Source: UBA10649 sp963749905
GTDB taxonomy: Bacteria > Actinomycetota > Actinomycetes > S36-B12
Direction of reading: 5' to 3'
DNA length: 64,000 nucleotides
Assembly (NCBI GenBank): GCA_963749905.1
Contig: CAVVOF010000004.1
Location: 1,014,632-1,078,631, forward strand
Positions 1-9,284 of this stretch are shown here, in pieces. Below the pieces are notes generated by a model that had not been told where the DNA came from, made no database searches, and saw nothing but the letters and a program-made list of their open reading frames with translations. A program made the position numbers and the translations under genes. Numbering within the stretch: position 1 is the stretch's first letter; every line of letters starts with the position of its first letter.

Positions 1-1
1 C

Positions 2-79
2 ACCGACGATCCGCAGGACACGGTGACGGCGGCTCCGCAGGAGACGGCGCAGTACTGCATCGACAACGCCTGGGGCTAG
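2..79 (+). CDS. C-terminal end of a probable sugar ABC transporter substrate-binding protein (partial)
   Basis: An open frame enters from the left edge and ends in TAG, giving about 25 residues ending in QYCIDNAWG. It lies directly before a ribose/fructose-type permease and ATPase on the same strand, the usual place for the periplasmic binding-protein gene. The assignment comes from position; the tail alone is too short to recognise. A strong hairpin separates it from the permease. Confidence 0.45.
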   Translation, partial: TDDPQDTVTAAPQETAQYCIDNAWG

Positions 80-107
80 GCCCTAGGAGTTTGATCCATC
101 ACTGATG

Positions 108-139
108 GCGGGGCGGCAATCTATGAATTGCCGCCCCGC
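108..139. terminator. 13-bp perfect stem-loop between binding-protein and permease genes
   Basis: The arms GCGGGGCGGCAAT and ATTGCCGCCCCGC pair perfectly around a 6-nt loop. No T run follows. It lies 28 nt after the upstream stop and about 60 nt before the permease start. Such hairpins often cause partial termination or protect the binding-protein mRNA, so the binding protein is made in excess over the membrane parts. That role is inference. Confidence 0.6.
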
Positions 140-201
140 TTCAGTTCTCCGTTGGATAGCGTCGCCAACACCACATCGACAAGCGTCGGGAGGCAACTGA
201 A

Positions 202-1257
202 GTGAGCAGTGCATCCGCGGGGCCCGCGGACCTCGCCGAGGAGTTCATGGAGCGAAGGACGGGCCTCCAGCGAGTCCAGGGGATCCTGCACAAGTACCCC
301 TACCTCAGCCCGCTGATCGTCCTCGTCGTCGCGGTCGTCGTCTTCTACCTGCTGAACGACCGTTTCCTGCTGCCGCAGAACATCTCCTTCGTCACGCAGC
401 AGACCGTCGTCGTCGGCACCTTGGCCATCGCCCAGACGCTCATCATCCTGACGGCGGGCATCGACCTGTCCATCGGCGCCGTGATGACCTTCGCCCAGAT
501 GACCATGGCGAACCTGGCCGTCTTCGCGACCGCGTCGAACGTGCTTCCGATCGCCGGACAGAACCCCTATCTGGCCATCACCATCGGCGTCCTCGCCGGC
601 GTCGCGTCCGGGGCACTCAACGGCTTCCTCATCGTCCGGTTCAATCTTCCGCCGTTCATCGTCACCCTGGGCACCCTGTCGGTCTTCACCGCTCTGACGC
701 TGATCCTGTTCAAGGCGCGGACGATTCAGAACAAGGAGATGCCCGATGAGATGAAGTGGCTGGGCAACACCTTCACGATCGGGGAGTTCCAGCTGCTGTA
801 CGGCGTCGTCCTGATGCTGATCATGTACGCGATCTTCGGCTACATCCTGCGCAACACTGCGTGGGGCCTGCACATCTACGCCGTGGGCGACGACCCCAAC
901 GCCGCCGAGCTCTCCGGCATCTCGACCAAGCGCGTCATCTTCAGCGTCTACGTCGTCGCCGGCCTCATCATCGGCATCGCTGCCTGGATCACCATCGGGC
1001 GCGTCGGCTCCGCCAGTCCCAACCCCGATCCACTCCTCAACCTCGACACCATCACCGCTGTCGTGATCGGCGGAACCTCGCTGTTCGGCGGACGCGGCAC
1101 CCTCATCGGCACCCTGATCGGTGCCTTCATCATCACCGTCGTCCAGAACGGGCTCTCGCTCGCAGGACTCGACCAGGCCTACCGAGTACTCGCGATCGGC
1201 ATCCTCGTCATCGTCGCCGTGGCCATCGACCAGTGGATCAGGAAGGTGAAAGCATGA
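202..1257 (+). CDS. ABC transporter permease, ribose/fructose (RbsC/FrcC) type
   Basis: Integral membrane subunit of a carbohydrate importer, 351 aa. It has about eight to ten hydrophobic segments, the family motif TAGIDLSIGA at residues 84-93, and the C-terminal motif GGTSLFGGRGT typical of the BPD_transp_2 family. The GTG start has a good ribosome site (GGGAGG, 188-193) 8 nt upstream. The stop overlaps the ATG of the ATPase gene as ATGA, so the two are translationally coupled. The substrate cannot be read from sequence. The neighbouring Gfo/Idh and alcohol dehydrogenases suggest a sugar, polyol or inositol-like compound. Confidence 0.93.
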   Translation: MSSASAGPADLAEEFMERRTGLQRVQGILHKYPYLSPLIVLVVAVVVFYLLNDRFLLPQNISFVTQQTVVVGTLAIAQTLIILTAGIDLSIGAVMTFAQMTMANLAVFATASNVLPIAGQNPYLAITIGVLAGVASGALNGFLIVRFNLPPFIVTLGTLSVFTALTLILFKARTIQNKEMPDEMKWLGNTFTIGEFQLLYGVVLMLIMYAIFGYILRNTAWGLHIYAVGDDPNAAELSGISTKRVIFSVYVVAGLIIGIAAWITIGRVGSASPNPDPLLNLDTITAVVIGGTSLFGGRGTLIGTLIGAFIITVVQNGLSLAGLDQAYRVLAIGILVIVAVAIDQWIRKVKA

Positions 1258-2067
1258 CTGCGCCCACCGCAACCGTCACCCCTGTCGTCCAGGGGGTCAA
1301 TCTCGTCAAGACCTTCGGCCGCGTCGTCGCCCTCAACGGCGCCGACCTCGAGCTGTACCCGGGCGAGGTGCTCGCAGTGGTCGGCGACAACGGCGCCGGC
1401 AAGTCCAGCCTCATCAAGTGCTTCTCCGGAGCGCATACCCCGGACCGCGGGGAGATGTTCCTCAACGGCAAGAAGGTCGAGTTCAAGAGCACGCACGAGG
1501 CGCGGGAGGGCGGCGTGGAGACCGTGTTCCAGACCCTCGCCGTCGCGCCTGCTCTCGACATCGCCAGCAACCTCTACCTCGGTCGCGAGGTGCGCAAGGC
1601 CGGGCATTCTGGGCAAGGTGCTTCCGCGCGCTCGACAAGAAGGGGATGCGCCAGGAGGCCAGCGCAGCATCTCGAAGAATCTCGGCATCAGCACGCTGCA
1701 GAACATCACGCAGGCCGTCGAGACGCTGTCCGGTGGTCAGCGACAGGCGGTCGCGGTGGCCCGCGCGGCCGCCTTCGGCAGCCAGGTCATCATCCTCGAC
1801 GAGCCCACGGCCGCCCTCGGCGTCAACGAGTCGGCCCGCGTGCTCAGGATGATCCAGGACCTGCGCGAGCGCGGGATGCCGGTCATCCTGATCTCGCACA
1901 ACATGCCGCAGGTCTTCGAGGTGGCCAACCGGATCCATGTGGCCCGACTGGGCAAGCGCGCTGCCGTCGTCACTCCGCAGACACACTCGATGAACGACGT
2001 GGTCGCGATCATGACCGGAGCGATGACGGTACCGGTGGAGGAGCAGCAGCTCACCCCCGTCACCTGA
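1254..2067 (+). pseudogene. ABC transporter ATP-binding protein (FrcA type), frameshifted
   Basis: Energy-coupling subunit for the permease just upstream. Walker A (GDNGAGKSS) is read from the ATG at 1254. The signature LSGGQRQ and Walker B (VIILDEPTAALG) are read in a different frame to the stop at 2067. Between about 1600 and 1665 the expected family sequence (ILGKV, then FRALDKKGMRQEA, then ISKNLGIST) runs through three frames, so at least three small indels lie within 70 bp. The summed length, about 271 codons, matches the single-domain FrcA family. Either the region is badly sequenced or the gene is dead. The intact domains on both sides favour sequence error. Confidence 0.85.
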
Positions 2068-2095
2068 CGTTTCTCCCGTAATGCGGGACAACTGA

Positions 2096-2126
2096 GCGAA
2101 TCCGGGCCACATCGGCCCGGATTCGC
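2096..2126. terminator. Intergenic terminator-like hairpin
   Basis: GCGAATCCGGGCC pairs perfectly with GGCCCGGATTCGC around a 5-nt loop, with GATTTCT following on the plus strand. It lies between the convergent ABC ATPase and Gfo/Idh genes and could stop transcripts from both sides. Confidence 0.7.
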
Positions 2127-2160
2127 TGATTTCTCCCCTACGAGGACCAACCAGCGAGGG

Positions 2161-3168
2161 CTACGAGTAGAGGTCTGGGCGGGCCGGCAGGTCGATGGCG
2201 ACCCGCGCACCGGTGCGCAGTGACTCCACCGCGCGGTTGGCCACCAGCGAGCCGACATAGCCGTCCCACGTGTTCGCGCCCGGCATCGGGCCGCCCGTCG
2301 TCAGGTACGTGATCCAGCCCTGCAGCTGAAGTCGGTAGGCATCCTGGAACCGGCCGAGCCACTGCGCTGGCACTCCATGACCACGCTGACCGGCCCGCGC
2401 GGTCGTGACGTACGAGCCGTCCGACATCTCGGCGACGCCGACACCACCGGTCACGTGACAGGTGACCTCGTACCCGAACTGGGACTGCACGAACATCTCG
2501 ATCTCGACGATGGCGCCGCTACGCGTGCGCATCAGGATGAACAGCGGGTCACGCTGGCCCTCCGGGGTGATCGGTCCCGAACGTCCCGGAATCACCTCGA
2601 CCCACTCGTACTCGTCCTCGACCAGCCAGCGGTTGATGTCGATCTCATGGATGGCGGCGTTTGTGATGCTCAGCGCACTGTCCAGGCCGTACGGGGCGAT
2701 CTCGTTTCGGTGGCAGTTGCGGACGATGAGCGCGTCCCCGATGCCGTCCGGCCCCAGTGCGCCCTTCAGCTCCAGGTAGCCCGGATCGAACCGGCGCATG
2801 AACCCCATCATGATCAGTTGTCGCCCCAGGGCGACCTCGGCGTCGAGCACCGCTCGCGCGTCCGACTCGACCGGGGCCAGCGGCTTCTCGCACAGGGTGG
2901 GCTTGCCTGCTGTCAGACAGGCCTGCGCCTGCTCAGCGTGGAACTGGTCCGGTGAGGCGATCAGCACCGCATCCACGTCGTCGGCCTCGATCAGCTCCTG
3001 GTAGGACGGCACCGCTCGAGCGCCCAGCTCCGCGGCCAGCTCCACCGCGCGCGCCTGGTCGAAGTCGTAGATGACAGCGACCGACGAACCAGCTACCCGA
3101 GTCGCGAGGTCCCGTGCATGGGAGGTGCCGATGTTGCCTGCCCCGATGACGCCCACTCGAATGGTCAT
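2161..3168 (-). CDS. Gfo/Idh/MocA family oxidoreductase
   Basis: NAD(P)-dependent dehydrogenase of 335 aa acting on a sugar or cyclitol; inositol 2-dehydrogenase is the best-known member. The N-terminal Rossmann fold carries GAGNIG near residue 10. The family EKP motif is present as CEKPL near residue 95. The C-terminal GFO_IDH_MocA domain has the expected length. It is transcribed toward the ABC transporter genes and is divergent from the shikimate-dehydrogenase-like gene. A GAGAAT hexamer 6 nt before the ATG suggests leaderless transcription. The exact substrate is unknown. Confidence 0.9.
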   Translation of the reverse strand: MTIRVGVIGAGNIGTSHARDLATRVAGSSVAVIYDFDQARAVELAAELGARAVPSYQELIEADDVDAVLIASPDQFHAEQAQACLTAGKPTLCEKPLAPVESDARAVLDAEVALGRQLIMMGFMRRFDPGYLELKGALGPDGIGDALIVRNCHRNEIAPYGLDSALSITNAAIHEIDINRWLVEDEYEWVEVIPGRSGPITPEGQRDPLFILMRTRSGAIVEIEMFVQSQFGYEVTCHVTGGVGVAEMSDGSYVTTARAGQRGHGVPAQWLGRFQDAYRLQLQGWITYLTTGGPMPGANTWDGYVGSLVANRAVESLRTGARVAIDLPARPDLYS

Positions 3169-3240
3169 GCCGTCATTCTCGTGCAGGTGAGGCGACCCAC
3201 GCGAGCGGGCTAGGCTCGTGGCACACCCCGAAAGGACATG

Positions 3241-4107
3241 ATGACCGAGCGCACCTTCCTCGCCGAGCTCACCGGCTCATTCGCCACGTCCGCCGCGCAG
3301 AACCCGACCGTCGCGATCATGGAAGCGGCCTACGCGGATGCGGACCTCGACGTGCGCTACATCAACTGCGAGGTCCCGCCGGACCAGCTCGCGGATGCGG
3401 TACGCGGCGCGATCGGACAGGGCTGGCTGGGCTTCAACTGCTCGATCCCGCACAAGGTCACCATCCTGGCGCACCTCGACGAGCTTGCCCCGTCAGCCCA
3501 GATCATCGGCGCGGTCAACACGGTGATCATCCGCCGCGAGCCCGGACACGTCCGGCTGGTGGGCGAGAACACCGACGGCCAGGGCTTCCTGGCCTCGCTG
3601 CGCACGGTGACGGACCCCACCGACAAGCACGTGGTCATCCTCGGCGCCGGCGGAGCCGCCCGGGCGATCGCCGTCGAGACGGCCCTGGCTGGAGCGCGCA
3701 GCATCACCGTCGTCAATCGGACGGCCGAGAGAGGCGAGGTGCTGGCCGACCTGATCGACACCCAGACGCCGGCCGCAGGCCGCTACCTACCGTGGACACC
3801 CGCGCTGCATGTCCCGCACGGCACCGGCATTCTGATCAATGCCACTTCCATCGGCTTCCACCCCGACGAGGGTGAGATGCCCGACGTGGATATGGAGACG
3901 ATCGAGGCCGGAACGGTCGTGGCAGACGTCGTCGCGAACCCGCCGCAAACGCGATTCCTCACGGCGGCAGCCGCGCGCGGAGCCGTGACCCTGGACGGCT
4001 TGGGGATGCTGGTCAACCAGGCGTTGATCAACGCCCGACTGTGGACCGGCCAGGACCTGAACGGCCAGGTGATGCGCCACGTGCTCGAGGACCTGTTCGG
4101 CCACTAG
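3241..4107 (+). CDS. Shikimate/quinate dehydrogenase family protein (AroE-like)
   Basis: About 288 aa with the AroE fold: NCSIPHK in the substrate-binding lobe, GAVNT, GENTDGQGF and the NADP-binding GAGGAARAIA. In true AroE the N-terminal signature is GxPxxHSxSPxxHN; here it reads GSFATSAAQNPTVAIMEAAY and lacks the paired serines that hold shikimate. A relaxed or different substrate is therefore likely. The neighbours (sugar ABC transporter, Gfo/Idh, alcohol dehydrogenase) suggest catabolism rather than aromatic biosynthesis. ATG codons stand at 3238 and 3241; the latter is better spaced from AAAGGA at 3231-3236. Confidence 0.87.
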   Translation: MTERTFLAELTGSFATSAAQNPTVAIMEAAYADADLDVRYINCEVPPDQLADAVRGAIGQGWLGFNCSIPHKVTILAHLDELAPSAQIIGAVNTVIIRREPGHVRLVGENTDGQGFLASLRTVTDPTDKHVVILGAGGAARAIAVETALAGARSITVVNRTAERGEVLADLIDTQTPAAGRYLPWTPALHVPHGTGILINATSIGFHPDEGEMPDVDMETIEAGTVVADVVANPPQTRFLTAAAARGAVTLDGLGMLVNQALINARLWTGQDLNGQVMRHVLEDLFGH

Positions 4108-4155
4108 CCAAGCCACCACCGATGTGACGACCACGACAAACGAGATGAGGCTCTC

Positions 4156-5202
4156 ATGAACGTTCCCGGCTACGCGGCACCCAGCGCGAAGGCTCCCCTC
4201 GAGCCGTTCAGCGTTCCCCGACGGGAGCTCGGCTCCACAGACGTCGGTATCGACGTCAAGTTCTGCGGCATCTGCCACTCGGACATCCATCAGGCCCGCG
4301 AGGAGTGGGCGACGTCGATCTTCCCGATGGTGCCCGGGCACGAGATCGCCGGGATCGTCAGCGCCGTGGGCTCCGACGTCACCTCGTTCAAGGTCGGAGA
4401 CCGCGTCGGGGTGGGCTGCAACGTGGGCAGCTGCGGCACGTGCGCCAACTGCCAGCAGGGCGAGCAGTCCTACTGCACCGTCCACGTGGCCGCCACGTAC
4501 AACGGCTACGAGATGGACCGCGCCACGCCCACCTACGGCGGCTACGCGACCGGCATCGTCGTCACGCAGGAGTGGGTCTTCCGCCTTCCCGACAGCATCA
4601 GCCTCGAGGCCGCAGCGCCTCTGCTCTGTGCCGGCATCACGTGCTATCAGCCGCTCGCCGAGTTCAACGCCGGTCCCGGTACCCGGGTCGGGGTCGTGGG
4701 CCTGGGCGGTCTCGGGCACATGGGCGTGAAACTGGCGGCGGCCATGGGGGCTGAGGTCACGCTGATCAGCCACTCCCCGCACAAGGAGGAGGACGGCTAC
4801 CGACTCGGAGCCACCCGATTCCTGCTCTCGAGCGACAAGGAGGCAATGAAGGCCGCCAACGGCTCGCTGGACCTGATCATCAACACGGCGAGCGCTCTGA
4901 CCAAGCTCGACAACTACATGAAGCTCCTTGCGTTCGACGGCACCATGGCCCTCGTCGGCCTGCCGGAGAACGACGTGAGCGTGAGTGCGTTCACGCTCGG
5001 CGCCCAGCGTCGGCGGCTCACCGTCACGAACAACGGCGGCATCCCGCAGACGCAGGAGATGCTCGACTTCTGCGGGGAGCATGGGCTTGGTGCCGACGTG
5101 GAAGTCATCCCCTTCGACTACGTCAACGAAGCGTGGGAGCGAGTGGTCGCGAGTGACGTGAAGTACCGGTTCGTCCTGGACACCGCGACGCTCAGCGGCT
5201 GA
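4156..5202 (+). CDS. Zinc-dependent NAD(P) alcohol dehydrogenase (CAD/YahK type)
   Basis: 348 aa medium-chain dehydrogenase that interconverts alcohols and aldehydes. Catalytic zinc ligands are in FCGICHSD and PGHE. The four-cysteine structural zinc loop is seen in GSCGTCANCQQGEQSYC. The cofactor site is GLGGLGHMG. It follows the AroE-like gene on the same strand by about 50 bp. Its last 11 bp overlap the convergent YihY gene. The substrate is probably a carbohydrate-derived or aryl alcohol, inferred from family and context only. Confidence 0.92.
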   Translation: MNVPGYAAPSAKAPLEPFSVPRRELGSTDVGIDVKFCGICHSDIHQAREEWATSIFPMVPGHEIAGIVSAVGSDVTSFKVGDRVGVGCNVGSCGTCANCQQGEQSYCTVHVAATYNGYEMDRATPTYGGYATGIVVTQEWVFRLPDSISLEAAAPLLCAGITCYQPLAEFNAGPGTRVGVVGLGGLGHMGVKLAAAMGAEVTLISHSPHKEEDGYRLGATRFLLSSDKEAMKAANGSLDLIINTASALTKLDNYMKLLAFDGTMALVGLPENDVSVSAFTLGAQRRRLTVTNNGGIPQTQEMLDFCGEHGLGADVEVIPFDYVNEAWERVVASDVKYRFVLDTATLSG

Positions 5203-6025
5203 CCGCGTCCGCCTGCCGCTCGGCTCGCCACCGCACCCAGGTCGTGACCAGCAGCGGCGACCCGATGTAGATGAACACCGCCACCAGCAGGTAGGTGTAG
5301 ATGGCGAAGCTGACGCCGATCGGTCCGAAGCGCTGCGCCTGCTCCGCGAGATACGCGGCGAAGTAGACGGCGGCCCAGACCCCCATGGCGAGCCTTCCGA
5401 TCCCGGCAACGAAGGCGGACGCCATCACGAGGCGCTCCGGCGCGGCCGGGACCAGCAGTCTCAGCGAGATCACGTCGGCGAGGAACCAGGCGAGCAGCAG
5501 GCCCACCGCGGCAGCCACCGCTAGGAGGACGCCACCGTCGTCGCGAACCTGCCGAAGACTCGACGCAACGACCATCAGCACCACCTGCAGCGCGATCCAC
5601 ACCAGGCCGCGCCAGTTCTGGCTCCTCTTCAGCACTGGTACCTCGAAGACCATCGCATACACCCGCGCGAGTCGACGAGACAGCGCAAAAGCTGAGACCA
5701 GCACCAGCACGATTGCCAGCAGTGACAGGGTCTGTTGGACCCGCGCCTCAGCGAAGAGTTGCCGGATCGTCGATCGCGTTGGCTCGTCGAGGCCGAATCG
5801 GTCTCCTACCTGGTCGGACACCACCGCGCCGAAGTCGCTGACGAAGATCGAGACGATGATGATGATCAGCGGCAGCAGCGCGATGAATGCCTGCGCCGCA
5901 AGACCGACTGCCCGCTCGAGCAGTTCCAGTTCCACGAAGCGGCGAACAACCGCGTACGGGTAGGAGTCCTCCACCCAATCGCGGGCGCGCGAGATCAACC
6001 CCGGTGGATCGGTCGCGTCAGGCAC
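5192..6025 (-). CDS. YihY/BrkB family inner-membrane protein
   Basis: 277 aa with about six membrane segments and the family feature of an early amphipathic stretch followed by a hydrophobic segment (FIALLPLIIIIVSIF). Function is not firmly established; family members were once mistaken for RNase BN. It is the last gene of a three-gene minus-strand operon (small membrane protein, dimethylargininase, YihY). Its start overlaps the end of the dimethylargininase gene by 31 bp. Confidence 0.85.
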   Translation of the reverse strand: MPDATDPPGLISRARDWVEDSYPYAVVRRFVELELLERAVGLAAQAFIALLPLIIIIVSIFVSDFGAVVSDQVGDRFGLDEPTRSTIRQLFAEARVQQTLSLLAIVLVLVSAFALSRRLARVYAMVFEVPVLKRSQNWRGLVWIALQVVLMVVASSLRQVRDDGGVLLAVAAAVGLLLAWFLADVISLRLLVPAAPERLVMASAFVAGIGRLAMGVWAAVYFAAYLAEQAQRFGPIGVSFAIYTYLLVAVFIYIGSPLLVTTWVRWRAERQADAVSR

Positions 6026-6855
6026 GTCGGGCCGCCTTCGCCCTTGTTGATCTCGCTTGCCTCGTACTCGTGCACCTCGACCCCGTGATCGCGCAGGGCC
6101 TTGGCGGTGGAGGAGTTGCCCAACGGCATGATCACGACTCCCGGAGCGACCGCCAGGATGTTGCAGCCCAGGGAGACGTAGTCCTCGTCCGCGACCTCGA
6201 TGGTCTCGATCCCGCGCTCCGCGAGGGCTTGGAGCAGGGCGACAGGCGCGAGCCGCGGGTACACGACGGCCAGGTTCTCCCGTACCGGGGAGACGACCGA
6301 CATCAGGTGCAAGCAGAACTCCGGCCCCTGGTCGTGCGGCAGGTCGAAGGCTTCGACCGCGATGCCTGCAGGCGCCAGCACCGCCCTGATCTGATCGATC
6401 GCCGCCTGGTTGGTCCGGTAGCTGCGACCGACTGCGAGCGTCGTCTCGTCCAGCCAGAACATATCCCCGCCATCGGCAGTTGCGGGCGCGGTCAGCCTGC
6501 CCACCAGCGGGACACCGAGGTCCTGCAGCTGCGTCGACAGCAACGGCGGTTCGCCGCGACGGGCGACCTTGGCGCCACGGAACTCGATCACGCCAGTCGG
6601 CACGACGAAGGCCGGGTCGTAGGTGAAGATCGCATCGGGCATGTCGTCGGCTGGTTCCAGCACCTCTACCTGGCAGCCGAGCTTCCGCAGCAAGGAGACG
6701 AAGTCCGCATGCTGACGGGCTAGTCGATCGAGGTCGAGGGGCTCGGCCCAGTGGGCCGCCGGATAGTCACCTCGATGCGACGGCGGGCGCACGGCAACGC
6801 GTCGCAGAGGGGCCACCATGGATCGGACTCCGTACTCCCCAGTGGGTGTCGTCAT
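5995..6855 (-). CDS. Dimethylarginine dimethylaminohydrolase (DDAH)/amidinotransferase family
   Basis: 286 aa enzyme of the guanidino-group modifying superfamily. DDAH converts methylated arginines to citrulline and methylamines. Visible active-site elements are the GGDMF acidic residue, the catalytic His in FCLHL and the nucleophilic Cys278 in GGPTCLTRP. Close relatives include ornithine-forming and arginine-deiminating enzymes, so the exact substrate is not certain. The start overlaps the upstream membrane-protein stop as ATGA, showing coupled translation. Confidence 0.88.
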   Translation of the reverse strand: MTTPTGEYGVRSMVAPLRRVAVRPPSHRGDYPAAHWAEPLDLDRLARQHADFVSLLRKLGCQVEVLEPADDMPDAIFTYDPAFVVPTGVIEFRGAKVARRGEPPLLSTQLQDLGVPLVGRLTAPATADGGDMFWLDETTLAVGRSYRTNQAAIDQIRAVLAPAGIAVEAFDLPHDQGPEFCLHLMSVVSPVRENLAVVYPRLAPVALLQALAERGIETIEVADEDYVSLGCNILAVAPGVVIMPLGNSSTAKALRDHGVEVHEYEASEINKGEGGPTCLTRPIHRG

Positions 6856-7319
6856 CGTCCGTTGCTCCTATCGATGATGCGTTGAAGTCGGAACCGATTG
6901 TTCCTCAGGACGAGGATGAAGGGGAGGTTTCCGAGCGTGACTACGGCCACGAAGGCGAGCGCCAGCCACCATGGGTTGAAGAGGATCAGGATGAAGGACA
7001 GCGCAATCGACCACCAGTGCACCCACTCCGCCCGCCGGACCTCCCGAAGGTACCCGGCCAACTGGCTGGCACTCGTACCCGGCAGCGCAGCCTTGCTGCG
7101 GCCCCCGAATCTCGCGCCCATCTCCGGCAGCCGACGGGCGAACTGGGCCACGCCCAACCGCCGGTAGAACCCAGCGGTCTCCCACGGCCAGCGGGCGAGC
7201 GGAAACGTGTCGTTGCCGAGCCAGCTGTCGGGCCAGCGCGGCGCGGAAGCGCCCACGCCTACGGACAGCGACACCACTACGAGTATGTCGACGAGGACGA
7301 GCACGACGGCACGGCTCAC
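6852..7319 (-). CDS. Small membrane protein of unknown function
   Basis: About 155 aa if started at the GTG at 7319, immediately after the tRNA-Ser gene; a GTG at 7304 is also possible. The frame stays open upstream to 7448, but that part is the tRNA and so cannot be coding. An N-terminal hydrophobic helix (LVLVDILVVVSLSVG), a central soluble part with several Trp/Arg, and two C-terminal helices (WWSIALSFILILF, then LALAFVAVVTLGNLPFILVL) are visible. First gene of the DDAH-YihY operon. No family recognised. Confidence 0.6.
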   Translation of the reverse strand: MSRAVVLVLVDILVVVSLSVGVGASAPRWPDSWLGNDTFPLARWPWETAGFYRRLGVAQFARRLPEMGARFGGRSKAALPGTSASQLAGYLREVRRAEWVHWWSIALSFILILFNPWWLALAFVAVVTLGNLPFILVLRNNRFRLQRIIDRSNGR

Positions 7320-7320
7320 G

Positions 7321-7405
7321 CGGCGAGGGAGGGATTTGAACCCCCGGAGGGTTTCCCCTCGGGCGCTTTCAAGGCGCCTGCAATCGGCCGCTCTGCCACC
7401 TCGCC
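7321..7405 (-). tRNA. tRNA-Ser (anticodon TGA)
   Basis: An 85-nt cloverleaf on the minus strand. The acceptor GGCGAGG pairs with CCTCGCC, and the anticodon stem GGCGC/GCGCC encloses CTTGAAA (anticodon TGA). There is a long class II variable arm, and the T loop GGTTCAAAT is present. The discriminator base is G and no CCA is encoded. A TACGGT hexamer (7417-7422) lies 11 nt upstream and may be its -10 box. Confidence 0.96.
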
Positions 7406-7425
7406 CAGTGGGGACAACCGTAGTG

Positions 7426-9194
7426 TCAGGAGTCGGATGCGTCCGCAATCGGGTCGGTGGACGGGACGAAGTCGACGTACTCGTCCGTCACGGCCAGCAG
7501 GGACCAGCGGCTGCCATCGAGTCCGACGAGCGTGTATGACGGGAGCATGAGCACGCTGCCGTCCGGCTGCCAGTACTGGGCGAGGCCGAGCGTCGCCTCC
7601 GTCACCACCACATCGTCGACGCGGACGACCAGCCCGGGCAGTCCGGTGGCCGGCTCCGTGCTCGAATCCGACGCCTCCTCGGAGGCGACACCGAGGTCGG
7701 GCGTCTCGGACGCCACGGCCGCGGAGGACTCGGGACCGAAGGTGGGATCCGCTGATTCCGCCGCGTCGGAGGGGGTGACTTCCGCGGACGCGCTGGGCGC
7801 CTGCTCCGATGCCACGGGCGACTCCGGGCTCACCGTCGGCTCGTCGGACGTCTCGACCAGGGGAGCCTGCGCCTGGCCATCAGGCGACGCCTCGACGAGG
7901 GTCGCGCCCAAGGTCCACCAGGGCGGCGTGTTCGAGCGAGCGACGGCGCTGGCCGCCCCGACCACGTCGTAGGTGCCGGCGGGCTCCAGGGCGGCCGAGA
8001 AGCCAGCCGCCTCCACGACGGAACCCTCCGGATCGAAGGCGATCAGCCACCGCAGTTGCGTGCGCTGATCGGCGATCAGCTGCCAGGCGGTGACCGCCGT
8101 CCGGTCGAAGTAGCGATCGACCTGCCAGTCCACGGCAGTGGTGTCCACGCCGATGCCGGAGAGCAGGGTGTTCGCGAGGTCGATGGCGTCCGCCGGCTCC
8201 AGCTGCTGGCCCGGGACGGGCGCTGACAGGCGCTCAGGATCGCGGAAGGTCCACGAGAAGAGCGCGTCGTCGTTGACCACGACAGTGGCAGCGCCCTCCC
8301 GGCCGACGGTCCAGCTGTCTCCCTGCTGAACGGCCGATCCCCTTACCCCGAAGGTCGAACCGAGCACGGCGGCGATCTGACCACCGCTGATGCCGGAGTT
8401 CACCAAGTGGTATCCGCTCGCCGCACCAGCAGTGTCGTCGAGGCCGACGGCCGCCGTCAGCACGGCCGTCGGAGCACCGAGCGCCTGCTGCCGCACACTC
8501 AGGATCGGTGCGATGGTGGACGGCATCGCGCCCGTCGGCATCGGCTCGACGTCCGCCGACTCCTCGACGACCGGTTCGCCTTGGACGACGATGTCGGGAC
8601 CCGGTGCGGAGGACCGACCGTAGGCAAAGCCGGCGAGCGCGGCCCCGGCCAGGATCGCGACCGACGCGACGACGGCGAGGACGGTACGGGCCACCGAACG
8701 GCCCGGCGCCGCGTGCGCGGGACCGTCCGTGGTCACCGCAGCGGGCGGGACTGCCTCCGTGGTCGCGGCTTCCGCAGCGGTCGTCGCTTCGACAGCCGGC
8801 TCGGCACTGGCCTGCGACTCGTCTGCGGCGACTGTCTCGGGTCCGGTCTCGACCGACGTGGGCTCCGGCTCCGTGTCCGTCTCGGCGTCGGGCTCGGCCG
8901 CGCTCGGCCACCGGCTCCTGGTCTCGGCGTCCGGCTCGGAACTGGCCTCCGGCTCCGGCTCGGCGTCCGGCTCGACCGACGTGGGCTCCGGCTCCGGCTC
9001 GGCTCCGGCTGCTGCTCCTCCGCGGCCACGCCCTCCGGCTCCTCGGCTGCCGCGTCGTCGCGGACCACCGGGATCTCCTGCGTGACGTCGCTGCCCGAGG
9101 CTGAGCCAGCACCCGTGACGACCCCCTCGGCCCCCGTGTCGGCCGGCGTCGGCGTTACGCCCGACGTCTCCTCCGGTGTGGCGTCGTCACCCAC
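7426..9194 (-). pseudogene. Acidic/Pro-rich single-pass membrane protein, frameshifted in a Glu-Pro repeat
   Basis: The N-terminal part (ATG at 9194) is rich in Glu, Pro, Ala and Thr. At about 9000 the frame breaks inside a run of GAGCCG-type Glu-Pro codons. In the alternative frame the acidic tract continues into one membrane helix (VLAVVASVAILAGAALAGFAYG) and a roughly 390-residue outside domain ending at 7426. The outside domain has a second Ser/Pro/Glu-rich linker. The whole would be about 589 aa, with its long acidic tail in the cytoplasm. No known domain recognised. The break is within a low-complexity repeat, so it may be a sequencing error or real slippage. Confidence 0.7.
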
Positions 9195-9284
9195 GAACCT
9201 CTCCTGTCCTCGAAGTCATCGTTCCATCATGCGGGCTAATCGAACCATCTCGCCGGATCTCCCCCTCCTCGTCGTGGCGCTCAT

